Shown here in pieces: positions 10,027 to 18,113 of a stretch of 64,000 nt of DNA. This DNA comes from Paludibacteraceae bacterium. GTDB lineage: Bacteria > Bacteroidota > Bacteroidia > Bacteroidales > Paludibacteraceae. Positions within the stretch are counted from its first letter, which is position 1; each line of letters begins with the position of its first letter. The notes under the pieces are model-generated. The model was given only the letters and a program-made list of their open reading frames with translations. It was not told the origin of the DNA and made no database searches. Position numbers and translations under genes: made by a program. The stretch covers positions 62,001-126,000 of the forward strand of contig JAQVJY010000004.1 in the NCBI GenBank assembly GCA_028694915.1. The letters run 5' to 3'.

Positions 10027-10332
10027 CTACACTTTGATTTCTACTTCGACACCTGAAGGTAATTCAAGTTTCATCAAGGCATCAACGGTTTGAGCTGTTG
10101 AGCTATAGATGTCGATCAAGCGTTTGTAAGAAGATAATTCGAACTGTTCGCGTGATTTTTTGTTAACGAATGTAGAACGGTTCACGGTGAAAATACGTTT
10201 GTGTGTTGGCAATGGAATTGGACCACTTACTACAGCACCTGTAGCTTTCACTGTTTTCACGATTTTTTCAGCTGATTTGTCAACCAAATTGTGATCGTAA
10301 GATTTGAGTTTGATTCTAATTTTTTGACTCAT
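10027..10332 (-). CDS. rpsJ: 30S ribosomal protein S10
   Basis: uS10 (NusE), 101 residues, ribosomal protein and antitermination partner of NusB. Diagnostic: [20 protein letters not shown] and [20 protein letters not shown]. It follows fusA directly; EF-Tu is not encoded between them. A long inverted repeat occupies the 90-base gap to fusA. Confidence 0.97.
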   Translation of the reverse strand: MSQKIRIKLKSYDHNLVDKSAEKIVKTVKATGAVVSGPIPLPTHKRIFTVNRSTFVNKKSREQFELSSYKRLIDIYSSTAQTVDALMKLELPSGVEVEIKV

Positions 10333-10367
10333 GTCTTTTTGTTGTTTATAATTAATTTATATATAAT

Positions 10368-10413
10368 GAATAATATACGCATTAAGAGTCATTCGCTAAT
10401 GCGCATATTATTC
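10368..10413 (-). repeat. Long inverted repeat between fusA and rpsJ
   Basis: GAATAATAT+CGCATTA (10368-10376, 10378-10384) pairs with TAATGCG+ATATTATTC (10397-10403, 10405-10413), giving sixteen pairs with a single A/C mismatch and a 12-base loop. It begins 9 bases after the fusA stop. No T-run follows on the - strand, so it looks like a processing or regulatory hairpin rather than an intrinsic terminator. Confidence 0.7.
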
Positions 10414-10422
10414 AAAGTTTTA

Positions 10423-12540
10423 TTACAATAATTCTACGTGACCTTTAGCTTCTGCTACTACTTCTTTAGCAATTGAAGTAGAAACTTCGGCATAATGTGA
10501 GAATTCCATTGATGAAGTAGCACGACCTGATGAAATAGTACGTAAAGCTGTTACATAACCAAACATTTCTGACAATGGTACTTTAGCTTTTACGATACGT
10601 GCACCAGTACGGCTTGATTCCATACCTTCTACTTGACCACGACGTTTGTTTAAGTCACCAATTACATCACCCATGCTTTCTTCTGGAGTTACAACTTCCA
10701 ATTTCATGATAGGTTCCAATAATGTAGGACGTGCTTTGGCACAAGCATTTTTAAATGCAATTTGCGCACAAATTTCAAACGACAATTGATCCGAGTCAAC
10801 TGGGTGGAATGAACCATCGACCAAAACAACTTTCAAAGAATCAACTGGATAACCAGCTAAAACACCATTTTTCAAAGCTGCTGTGAAACCTTTTTGTACC
10901 GATGGGATAAATTCTTTAGGAATATTACCACCTTTTACTTCGTCAACAAATTGCAAGCCACCTTCAAAGTTTTCGTCTTTTGGACCAACTTTTACGATGA
11001 TATCAGCAAATTTACCACGACCACCCGATTGTTTCTTATAAACTTCACGTATTGTAACGGTTTGCGTGATAGTTTCTTTATAAGCTACTTGAGGACGGCC
11101 TTGGTTACATTCTACTTTAAACTCACGTTTCAAACGGTCGATGATGATTTCCAAGTGAAGCTCACCCATACCTTCGATTACTGTTTGACCAGATTGTTCG
11201 TCAGTGTGAACGGTGAACGTTGGATCTTCTTCAGCCAATTTGCTCAAACCAAGACCTAATTTGTCGATATCAGCTTGTGATTTTGGTTCGATTGAGATAC
11301 CAATAACTGGAGTTGGGAAGTCCATTGATTCAAGCACGATAGGTGCTTTTTCATCGCACAAAGTATCACCTGTACGAATATCTTTGAAACCTACACCAGC
11401 ACCAATATCACCAGCACCAATACCGTCAACTGGGTTTTGTTTATTTGAGTGCATTTGGAAAATACGTGAGATACGTTCTTTTTTCTCAGTACGAGTATTA
11501 TACACATAAGAACCTGCATCTAAACGACCTGAATACACACGGAAGAAACACAAACGACCAACATAAGGGTCAGTAGCAATTTTAAATGCTAATGCACATA
11601 ATGGTTCATCTTCGTCTGGTTTACGAGTTAATTTCTTTTCTGGATCGCGTGGATCTGTACCATCGATACTTGGGGTATCAACAGGAGAAGGCAAATAAGC
11701 ACAAACTGCATCAAGTAATGGTTGTACACCTTTGTTTTTGAAAGATGAACCCAAGATAACTGGGTTAATTTCCATAGCACAAGTGCCTTTACGAACAGCC
11801 GCACGAATTTCTTCTTCAGTGATGGTAGATGGATCGTCGAAATATTTTTCCATCAATGTATCGTCCAAGCTAGCAAGCGTTTCAAGCATTTTATCTCTCC
11901 ACTCTTCAGCTTCAGCTTTTACGTCAGCAGGAATTTCTTCAACATCGTACGCAGCGCCCATTGTTTCGTTGTGCCAGAAAATAGCTTTCATACCAATCAA
12001 GTCAACGATACCTTTAAAATGTTCTTCAGCACCGATTGGAATTTGAATAGGGCAAGGGTTTGCACCAAGAACTGTTTTGATTTGGCTTACTACATCGAAG
12101 AAGTTAGCACCAGAACGGTCCATTTTATTCACATAACAAATACGAGGAACATTGTATTTGTCAGCTTGACGCCATACTGTTTCCGATTGAGGTTCAACAC
12201 CACCAACGGCACAGAATGTAGCAACGGCACCATCCAAAATACGTAATGAACGTTCTACCTCAACGGTAAAGTCAACGTGTCCTGGGGTGTCAATCAAGTT
12301 AATTTTAAATTTGTTACCATCATAATTCCAGCTAGTAGTTGTAGCAGCTGACGTGATGGTGATACCACGCTCTTGTTCTTGCTCCATCCAGTCCATGGTA
12401 GCAGCGCCATCATGTACCTCACCAATTTTGTGAGTTAAACCTGTGTAGAACAAAATACGTTCAGAGGTAGTAGTTTTACCAGCATCAATGTGAGCCATGA
12501 TACCGATATTTCTAGTATAGTGCAAATCTTTTTTTGCCAT
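10423..12540 (-). CDS. fusA: Translation elongation factor G
   Basis: EF-G, 705 residues, the GTPase that drives translocation. The G-domain motifs are in order: G1 [19 protein letters not shown], switch [13 protein letters not shown]3 DTPGHVDF, G4 NKMDRSG. Domains II-V follow, with [20 protein letters not shown] in domain III and a C-terminus of normal length. It lies in the str block between rpsG and rpsJ, which supports the canonical elongation EF-G rather than a paralogue. Confidence 0.97.
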   Translation of the reverse strand: MAKKDLHYTRNIGIMAHIDAGKTTTSERILFYTGLTHKIGEVHDGAATMDWMEQEQERGITITSAATTTSWNYDGNKFKINLIDTPGHVDFTVEVERSLRILDGAVATFCAVGGVEPQSETVWRQADKYNVPRICYVNKMDRSGANFFDVVSQIKTVLGANPCPIQIPIGAEEHFKGIVDLIGMKAIFWHNETMGAAYDVEEIPADVKAEAEEWRDKMLETLASLDDTLMEKYFDDPSTITEEEIRAAVRKGTCAMEINPVILGSSFKNKGVQPLLDAVCAYLPSPVDTPSIDGTDPRDPEKKLTRKPDEDEPLCALAFKIATDPYVGRLCFFRVYSGRLDAGSYVYNTRTEKKERISRIFQMHSNKQNPVDGIGAGDIGAGVGFKDIRTGDTLCDEKAPIVLESMDFPTPVIGISIEPKSQADIDKLGLGLSKLAEEDPTFTVHTDEQSGQTVIEGMGELHLEIIIDRLKREFKVECNQGRPQVAYKETITQTVTIREVYKKQSGGRGKFADIIVKVGPKDENFEGGLQFVDEVKGGNIPKEFIPSVQKGFTAALKNGVLAGYPVDSLKVVLVDGSFHPVDSDQLSFEICAQIAFKNACAKARPTLLEPIMKLEVVTPEESMGDVIGDLNKRRGQVEGMESSRTGARIVKAKVPLSEMFGYVTALRTISSGRATSSMEFSHYAEVSTSIAKEVVAEAKGHVELL

Positions 12541-12572
12541 TTGTCTAAATCTTTATTACCTTGTATTAATAA

Positions 12573-13049
12573 TTAGAAACGGAAGTGAGCAAACGCACGG
12601 TTAGCTTCTGCCATACGGTGAATTTCTTCTTTACGTTTGAAGGCACCACCTTGGTTGTTATAAGCATCAACGATTTCTGCAGCTAATTTCTCAGCCATAG
12701 AACGACCTGCTCTTTTACGTGAATATAATATAAGGTTTTTCATCGAGATAGAATCTTTTCTATCTGCGCGAATTTCGGTAGGAACTTGGAAAGTAGCACC
12801 ACCAACACGACGAGATTTAACCTCAACTTGTGGTGTAATGTTTTCTAACGCTTTTTTCCAGATTTCGAGAGGAGCAACTTCTGCATTAGGAAGTTTTGCT
12901 TTTACTACATCAAGAGCACCATAGAAGATTTCAAAAGAGGTGTTCTTTTTGCCATCGTACATCAAATGGTTTACGAATTTCGTAACCATTACTTCATTAA
13001 AAATTGGATCTGGTAAAATGATCCGCTTTTTAGGTGTAGACTTTCTCAT
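12573..13049 (-). CDS. rpsG: 30S ribosomal protein S7
   Basis: uS7, 158 residues, the organiser of the 30S head. Starts [20 protein letters not shown] and ends [13 protein letters not shown], both family hallmarks. Its ATG overlaps the stop of a possible 23-codon reading frame upstream (ATGA). Confidence 0.97.
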   Translation of the reverse strand: MRKSTPKKRIILPDPIFNEVMVTKFVNHLMYDGKKNTSFEIFYGALDVVKAKLPNAEVAPLEIWKKALENITPQVEVKSRRVGGATFQVPTEIRADRKDSISMKNLILYSRKRAGRSMAEKLAAEIVDAYNNQGGAFKRKEEIHRMAEANRAFAHFRF

Positions 13050-13117
13050 TTTTTTGTAAAAATTTCGTTTTTGTTTTGGTTGTTTTCTTTGTCTTCAACG
13101 TATTCCACCGAATACAT
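13046..13117 (-). CDS. Possible small upstream ORF coupled to rpsG (23 aa)
   Basis: An ATG at 13117 opens a 23-codon frame ([15 protein letters not shown]..., hydrophilic and asparagine/lysine-rich) whose TGA overlaps the rpsG ATG as ATGA. It fills half of the unusually long 138-base gap between rpsL and rpsG, which also holds the small hairpin GTATTC/GAATAC (13100-13115). A frame of this length can arise by chance; the exact stop-start overlap is the only positive sign. Confidence 0.25.
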   Translation of the reverse strand: MYSVEYVEDKENNQNKNEIFTKK

Positions 13118-13187
13118 TTACTCAACCTTCATCGATAGCCAAAAATCAAAAACAGGTTTTAAAACTCTGTGAATAGAAACGGTTTAA

Positions 13188-13562
13188 TTACTTTTTAGGA
13201 CGTTTTGCGCCATATTTTGAGCGACGTTGTGTGCGTGATGAAACACCAGCAGTATCTAATGTACCGCGAACGATGTGATAACGTACACCTGGTAAGTCTT
13301 TAACACGACCACCACGTACCAAAACAATAGAGTGCTCTTGCAAATTGTGGCCTTCACCTGGGATGTAGGCATTGACTTCTTTTGAGTTAGTCAAACGCAC
13401 ACGTGCAACTTTACGCATAGCCGAGTTTGGCTTTTTAGGCGTAGTCGTGTAAACACGTACACAAACACCACGACGTTGTGGGCATGAAGCCAATGCTGGC
13501 GACTTGCTTTTGTCTTCCAGAGTAACCCTTCCTTTTCTAACTAATTGCTGAATTGTAGGCAT
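13188..13562 (-). CDS. rpsL: 30S ribosomal protein S12
   Basis: uS12, 124 residues, in the decoding centre. [20 protein letters not shown] carries the conserved lysines (K43, K44) whose changes give streptomycin resistance elsewhere, and [13 protein letters not shown] the second resistance loop; both look wild-type. First gene of the ribosomal block, 55 bases after a strong promoter. Confidence 0.97.
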   Translation of the reverse strand: MPTIQQLVRKGRVTLEDKSKSPALASCPQRRGVCVRVYTTTPKKPNSAMRKVARVRLTNSKEVNAYIPGEGHNLQEHSIVLVRGGRVKDLPGVRYHIVRGTLDTAGVSSRTQRRSKYGAKRPKK

Positions 13563-13616
13563 TTTTTCTGATTTTTAATACTTAAAACTGTTAATTCTTC
13601 CCACTATTTGGGGCTG

Positions 13617-13647
13617 CAAAGGTACAACTTTTTTCGGAACTGACAAG
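13617..13647 (-). promoter_or_regulatory. Promoter of the rpsL ribosomal block
   Basis: On the - strand TACCTTTG (13617-13624) matches the Bacteroidota -7 box TAnnTTTG, with CTTG (TTG at 13644-13646) exactly 19 bases upstream. Transcription would start near 13610, leaving a leader of about 50 bases before rpsL. Nothing comparable is seen inside the block, so this promoter probably drives most of it. Confidence 0.8.
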
Positions 13648-13751
13648 GGGTTAATCAATTATTTTTCAGAAAATTTACGCTTCATTACTCGATGGCTAAA
13701 GCATCCAAAAAAAAGTCGCCAACTGAGGCGCTCTTTTTTATCCAAAATGGC

Positions 13752-13759
13752 TATCTTTG
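13752..13759 (+). promoter_or_regulatory. -7 box of the HAD phosphatase gene, almost leaderless
   Basis: TATCTTTG fits TAnnTTTG; the upstream element is only a T-run. Only 7 bases separate the box from the ATG at 13767, so transcription should begin at or next to the start codon. Confidence 0.6.
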
Positions 13760-13766
13760 CACCACG

Positions 13767-14420
13767 ATGAAAAAACTGATTATTTTTGACCTCGACGGTA
13801 CGTTGTTGAACACCATTGACGACTTGGCAATGGCTACTAATCACGCTTTAGCCGAAAATGGCTACCCTACGCATGCGGTGGAAGCGTACAATTTGTTTGT
13901 AGGAAACGGCATCAATAAACTCTTTGAACGCGCGCTGCCCGAAGAGGCACGTACGCCCGAAAACGTATTACGCATACGCGCTTCATTTATACCGTTTTAC
14001 GACGCTCACAAACGCGACCTCACACGCCCATACGACGGCATTCCAGCATTACTAAAACTACTCCACGACAACGGCTTACAACTCGCCATTGCTTCCAATA
14101 AATACCAACTTGCGACGGAAAAACTTGTAAATTATTATTTTGCAGACACGCCATTTATAGCCGTGTTTGGACAACGCGACAATGTGCCTATAAAACCAGA
14201 CCCAACGGTGGTGGAAGAAATTAGAAAACTGGCAAATGCAGAGCAAGCAGAAACGCTATTTGTAGGCGATTCGGGCGTAGATATGCTCACCGCCCAGCAC
14301 GCTGGCGTTACCGCGGTAGGTGTAACGTGGGGATTTCGCTCGGCAGAAGAACTACGCACCTATAACCCCGATTATTTGGTAGCAAAACCTGACGATATTC
14401 GGCTTTTATTGGGTTTATAA
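13767..14420 (+). CDS. HAD-family phosphatase, phosphoglycolate phosphatase-like
   Basis: 217-residue HAD subfamily IA hydrolase, cytoplasmic. All four motifs are visible: I FDLDGTLLNT (nucleophile D8, acid D10), II IASNK, the KPDP lysine (motif III) and IV GDSGVDM. A small helical cap lies between motifs I and II. The start MKKLIIFDLDGT at 13767 is chosen over an upstream ATG at 13692, because the promoter box lies inside that extension. The substrate is unproven: Gph, a pyrophosphatase PpaX-like role or another sugar phosphatase are all possible. Divergent from rpsL. Confidence 0.9.
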   Translation: MKKLIIFDLDGTLLNTIDDLAMATNHALAENGYPTHAVEAYNLFVGNGINKLFERALPEEARTPENVLRIRASFIPFYDAHKRDLTRPYDGIPALLKLLHDNGLQLAIASNKYQLATEKLVNYYFADTPFIAVFGQRDNVPIKPDPTVVEEIRKLANAEQAETLFVGDSGVDMLTAQHAGVTAVGVTWGFRSAEELRTYNPDYLVAKPDDIRLLLGL

Positions 14421-14594
14421 AAACCTTTTAAAAAAAAGCATTTATCTTCCAAAAAAGTGGTTGACACGAAGCCGTTTATTTTCGGGTAAATTCTAGTAAT
14501 AGAAAGAAACCAAACAAAATCTAATGACTTTATCATAGTTCTCAGATAAGGACAAAATATGCGCCGAGAATATACTAATTCCAATGCTCATAAA
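14421..14594. other. Gap between convergent genes, nothing recognised
   Basis: 174 bases between the HAD gene and the end of the TPR-DUF2971 gene. No hairpin with a T-run and no convincing reading frame was found. The A+T-rich composition of the region to the right begins here. Confidence 0.5.
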
Positions 14595-16127
14595 CTATTT
14601 GTAGGGCAAATGCGAAATAGCAATTTTGGGCATCCTCTTTTCTTTTTTGTAACTATAATATAAAGCTGAAGCCCATTCATTTGCCTTATCCACTTTGGGA
14701 CCTAAGGTGATTTGTTCTACACTCGTTCTTATTGGCATAAGCTCTATATAAACCCGAGGTGGATTGACAGATTTATCATCCTTGTTTTTCTCGCAAAATT
14801 TCTTTTCAAACTCAATACCATTCATTACTAGCCGCACTTCATTTTCATTTTCATAATCATCTCGTTTAAACAAAAAGGCGATATAATTTAGGTATTCTTC
14901 TAAGCTAGTTATATTTGCAGTTTCTTTATTTATATAAGCGTTTACACATTTTTTTAGGGTATTCATCATTCCTGCAAATTCACCAGCTTTGTCAGATTCT
15001 AATTTTGGAATTTTAAAGTTAGATGAGTTATGCGGTAAATAAACCACCCGATAAAAGTTTATATCACTTTCATCCTCTATACGGGCTTCTTCATTTTTTT
15101 CATTTGATAGAGAGTCTTTGATATCTTCAATATAATCTTTCCTTCTCAGAACAATGGCACATCCTTTGGCTTCTACTCCATCCTCTTTACCATAAAAACG
15201 CCACATATTTAAGTTATTACATTTATCTTTGGTAACGAAGCTACCAATAAAGGGTTTCGGCACAAAAGCTTCCATTTCAGTCGTTTCCACTTCTTTCTTT
15301 TTATACTCATCATATAAAAAGCTATAAAATTCTGTACCTTCGGAAGGATCATTCATAAAGTTTCCTTCAGATATTCTTAACTTGCTGTTATCCGCAAGAA
15401 TTAATATCTTCATAGAGGAAAGGCTGGTGTAATGTGTAATGCAGTCTTCGTTTAGACATAAACTTTCTTTTATCTTGAAAACCAAATTTTTAATTTCGGT
15501 TAGATCAGTATCATTTATCTCATCAAGTTTTTTTAAATAGTAGTTTGCATACCGAACACCAATATCATTTTCTTCAGAAGTAATATCCAAATATTTTTCG
15601 AGGTCATTTTTACTTCTTTGTATTGATTCAATATTATTTTCTTCGTTTATGGCTTTTTTATAGTATGTTAAACCTCTGTAATAGTAAGCATTTCTATCAC
15701 TTATACTTCGAATCATAGCTTGTGTGTAGTCCTCAATCGCCTTATCATAACTTTCATAAAACACTCTGTTAATATGTCCTCGACTAATGTATGCTTCGGC
15801 AAATTTTGGGTCTAAATTAATAACCTTATCCAAATATTTTATCGCTTCGCTATAATCCTTTCTAGTGATAAATATTTGGGCTTTGTTATATAATGCAAGT
15901 GTATAATTCTTATTAAGGTCTATTGCTTTGTCATAATCATTAATGGCTTTATTTTTACTTTGGTCATCTTTTTTATTATACCATGCATTTCCTCTCCACA
16001 CATACAATTCGGAATTCTTTAGTTGTTTTAGTAGTTCATCTGTAAGCAATGTAATAACATCATCAAACCTTTCTTGATTAAATAGTTCTTCTGCTTTTTT
16101 AATAAGCTCAGTTGTATTTTTTGCCAT
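14595..16127 (-). CDS. TPR repeat protein with DUF2971-like C-terminal domain
   Basis: 510 residues, no signal peptide. Residues about 1-200 are tetratricopeptide repeats (for example ALYNKAQIFITRKDYSEAIK and AEAYISRGHINRVFYESYDK), a protein-binding scaffold. From about 225 to 500 the pattern HYTSLSSMKILILADNSKLR ... NDPSEG ... NLNMWRFYG ... EVRLV resembles DUF2971, a family of unknown function. It starts 34 bases after the radical SAM gene and appears to be the last gene of that operon. The gene is clearly more A+T-rich than the flanking core genes. What it does for the peptide system is unknown. Confidence 0.75.
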   Translation of the reverse strand: MAKNTTELIKKAEELFNQERFDDVITLLTDELLKQLKNSELYVWRGNAWYNKKDDQSKNKAINDYDKAIDLNKNYTLALYNKAQIFITRKDYSEAIKYLDKVINLDPKFAEAYISRGHINRVFYESYDKAIEDYTQAMIRSISDRNAYYYRGLTYYKKAINEENNIESIQRSKNDLEKYLDITSEENDIGVRYANYYLKKLDEINDTDLTEIKNLVFKIKESLCLNEDCITHYTSLSSMKILILADNSKLRISEGNFMNDPSEGTEFYSFLYDEYKKKEVETTEMEAFVPKPFIGSFVTKDKCNNLNMWRFYGKEDGVEAKGCAIVLRRKDYIEDIKDSLSNEKNEEARIEDESDINFYRVVYLPHNSSNFKIPKLESDKAGEFAGMMNTLKKCVNAYINKETANITSLEEYLNYIAFLFKRDDYENENEVRLVMNGIEFEKKFCEKNKDDKSVNPPRVYIELMPIRTSVEQITLGPKVDKANEWASALYYSYKKEKRMPKIAISHLPYK

Positions 16128-16161
16128 AATTATAACAGATTGAAAATATTGTTTATTTACT

Positions 16162-17628
16162 TTAGGATTTCAATTCCACCTCTGCAATTTGTCTATTGAG
16201 TTTCGCAATATTACAAAAGAACTCATTCACCACCAATGGATCTCCCTGAGGGTTTTCATTTGCATTTCTAACCATACACATGGTACAATATTCCTTATCA
16301 GCACATTGAGTACATTTAGGAAAATCTTTATTACGCAAATTCCTTAAATATTGGACTTTTTGAGAATTATCCCAGATTTCTTTGAGCGAAGTCTCTTTTA
16401 CATTTCCAACAACATAATCCTGCCAGCCGGCACATGGATATACATTCCCATTATCTGAGATACAGATAGAAGAATGACAAACGCTACAAACAAAATCATC
16501 GGGTGTAATATATTCTTTCTTCTCCGCCTCCAGTCTCAGTTGCTCCAAATATTTTGAATCTGTGGCAACTTTTTTAATAATTACTTTTTTAATATCATTA
16601 ATTGATAGGCGGCAATTAAGGTTCTGCGTTGTATGATTATATTTCGCAATAATAACAGAATCTGCTCCGACATGAAGCTTGAATTCCCCTGCCCATTTTA
16701 TAACTTCATCGTAACAGTCTTTGTTTTGTTTCATGATTGGGCAGCTTATTTGTAAAGGGATATCATTATCAACTAGTTGCAAAATTGCTTTTTTGGTTTT
16801 CTCAAAACTCCCTTTCATTTGTGTTATCTCATCGTGAATTTTAGGATTCATTGAATATAATGAAGTTTGAACGCCTAAAAGTGGATTTCTCTTCATTTCT
16901 TGAAGAATTTCATCATTAAGTAACGTCAAATTACTAAGCACATTTACTGAGAAATTATATTCGTTGCATTTACTTAAAAAATCAGGAAAGCTTTTATGCA
17001 ACATAGGTTCACCACCGCTTATATTCAAATGCAACAACCGCATATTCTTACATTGTTCTAAAATATTATAAAACAAATCAGATTCCATATGATGCACTTT
17101 ATTTTCATGTGGAATATAACAATGTACACATCTTTCATTACATTTACTTGTAATTTCTAGGTGTAAATTAGTAAGCTGAGGGGTTCCTTTAAAATATTCT
17201 TCAAAAAAATCTTGCGTACCATTTTCTTTACGAACAACAATTGAAGAAGAACCCTTGTGGACTATTTCAGGGTTTGCTGTTTTATACGAAAATCTTGTAT
17301 CTTTATTATTGCATTCTTCAAAAGTGTCACCAGACACAACAAAGCCATCTTGTTCGAGTACACAATAAAATTCATTAGCGTCAGTCTCTATTGTTTTAAT
17401 GTCAACATCTAAAAATTGTGTATTAATTTTTTTTACAAGTTCATCAAGAGTTTGTGGTGTCCTGCCTAAAACAGACATAAAAACCGTCCCGCTTTCGGAA
17501 AGAATTTTATCCCCGATGTAATTTTCATCATCACCCGTTTGTTTATATCCAAAATTTCTATTGTCAGTTATATATCCAAAAGACTCATAGTTCCTGAATA
17601 TAACATTTGATTTTTGTTTAAAATACAT
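16162..17628 (-). CDS. Radical SAM/SPASM peptide maturase with PqqD-like N-terminal region
   Basis: 488 residues, cytoplasmic. Residues about 40-100 (GTVFMSVLGRTPQTLDELVK ... LEQDGFVV) have the pattern of a PqqD-like RiPP recognition element. The radical SAM core follows, with C163xxxC167xxC170 (SKCNERCVHCY) and GGEP at 205-208. The C-terminus is a SPASM domain with cysteines at 381, 384, 389, 399, 439, 442, 448, 451 and 472, enough for two auxiliary Fe-S clusters. Enzymes of this build modify ribosomal peptides (thioether, C-C or related crosslinks). The 38-residue peptide gene immediately upstream is the obvious substrate. The reaction type cannot be told from sequence. Confidence 0.9.
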   Translation of the reverse strand: MYFKQKSNVIFRNYESFGYITDNRNFGYKQTGDDENYIGDKILSESGTVFMSVLGRTPQTLDELVKKINTQFLDVDIKTIETDANEFYCVLEQDGFVVSGDTFEECNNKDTRFSYKTANPEIVHKGSSSIVVRKENGTQDFFEEYFKGTPQLTNLHLEITSKCNERCVHCYIPHENKVHHMESDLFYNILEQCKNMRLLHLNISGGEPMLHKSFPDFLSKCNEYNFSVNVLSNLTLLNDEILQEMKRNPLLGVQTSLYSMNPKIHDEITQMKGSFEKTKKAILQLVDNDIPLQISCPIMKQNKDCYDEVIKWAGEFKLHVGADSVIIAKYNHTTQNLNCRLSINDIKKVIIKKVATDSKYLEQLRLEAEKKEYITPDDFVCSVCHSSICISDNGNVYPCAGWQDYVVGNVKETSLKEIWDNSQKVQYLRNLRNKDFPKCTQCADKEYCTMCMVRNANENPQGDPLVVNEFFCNIAKLNRQIAEVELKS

Positions 17629-17645
17629 AACATTGTCTTTTAAAA

Positions 17646-17682
17646 TTAGACGACGAGTTTTTACTAAAACATCGTCGTCTAA
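17646..17682 (-). terminator. Perfect inverted repeat between precursor and maturase genes (attenuator-like)
   Basis: TTAGACGACGA (17646-17656) and TCGTCGTCTAA (17672-17682) form an 11-pair perfect stem with a 15-base loop, followed on the - strand by TTTTAAAAG. It lies 12 bases after the precursor stop and ends 17 bases before the maturase ATG. A partial terminator or 3'-protecting stem would let the peptide be made in excess over the enzyme, as in many RiPP operons. Confidence 0.65.
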
Positions 17683-17694
17683 CTCAATTGTAAA

Positions 17695-17811
17695 TTAACG
17701 CCCGCCAGGTGCTGGTGGGTTACAAGGTCTTCCACTTGGCTTACTATTTGGACGACATTCCGCCATCTGCATAGTACCTTGAGCCAAGATTGCTGGTTTT
17801 GTGTAAATCAT
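17695..17811 (-). CDS. Putative RiPP precursor peptide (38 aa)
   Basis: Small gene read ATG at 17811 to TAA at 17695-17697. The N-terminal part contains YTKPAILAQGTM (residues 3-14), which fits the YxxPx(L/I)xxxGx(F/M) leader pattern that lasso-type RiPP recognition elements bind. The C-terminal half has two cysteines (19 and 30) in CRPNSKPSGRPC and a proline/glycine tail ending GGR; the core contains no aromatic residue. It is preceded by GAGGAGG at a 7-base spacing and followed by a strong stem and a radical SAM enzyme. No protease or exporter gene is adjacent. Leader/core division near residue 18 is an inference. Confidence 0.8.
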   Translation of the reverse strand: MIYTKPAILAQGTMQMAECRPNSKPSGRPCNPPAPGGR

Positions 17812-17818
17812 AACAATA

Positions 17819-17825
17819 CCTCCTC
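17819..17825 (-). promoter_or_regulatory. Strong Shine-Dalgarno site of the precursor peptide
   Basis: GAGGAGG on the - strand, 7 bases before the ATG at 17811. It is the strongest such site in the accessory part of the window and supports the small gene being real and highly translated. Confidence 0.75.
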
Positions 17826-17849
17826 TTTAAAAAAATTATTAATACAATT

Positions 17850-17888
17850 AAGTATAAAATAGTGGGAAAAGAGTCTCTCACTATACTT
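17850..17888 (-). promoter_or_regulatory. Imperfect hairpin in the precursor leader
   Basis: AAGTAT (17850-17855) pairs with ATACTT (17883-17888) and AGTG (17861-17864) with CACT (17879-17882), with an AAAAT bulge. It lies in the presumed 5' leader of the peptide operon. Role unknown; mRNA stability is a guess. Confidence 0.35.
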
Positions 17889-18060
17889 TATCTTAACATT
17901 TATCCACTCCTATCAAACTATTACATATATCAAGGTTAACTATTATCCTCATTGAAAAAAAATATCCAGATTCCTAAAATTCACGCCACGAATATACCGT
18001 TTTATTTTTAGTATCACAACTTTTATACATATTTTTTTACATAGCGACTTTAGGTAATAC
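17889..18060 (-). other. Upstream region of the peptide operon
   Basis: A+T-rich sequence without a coding frame. The best promoter-like element on the - strand is TAACCTTG (17931-17938), one mismatch from TAnnTTTG, with only a T-run at the -33 position. No known operator is recognised. Confidence 0.3.
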
Positions 18061-18090
18061 AAAAAAGCCCTGCAAGTGGACTTACAGGGC
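18061..18090 (-). terminator. Terminator of queF
   Basis: GCCCTG...CAGGGC stem (18067-18072 with 18085-18090, extended by AAG/CTT) followed by six T on the - strand. It lies 24 bases after the queF stop. Confidence 0.85.
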
Positions 18091-18113
18091 TAAACATATC
18101 TAATTTGCTTTGG

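Noticed and set aside
10368..10413. Intrinsic terminator after fusA
   Set aside because: The stem is strong, but there is no T-run after it on the transcribed strand, and rpsJ follows directly.
14372..14584. A 70-codon - strand frame overlapping the end of the HAD gene
   Set aside because: It overlaps a clear gene, has no family resemblance and no start signal; composition alone explains it.
14595..17825. Lasso peptide cluster
   Set aside because: The leader pattern fits, but no asparagine synthetase-like cyclase or transglutaminase-like protease gene is present; the only modifying enzyme is radical SAM.
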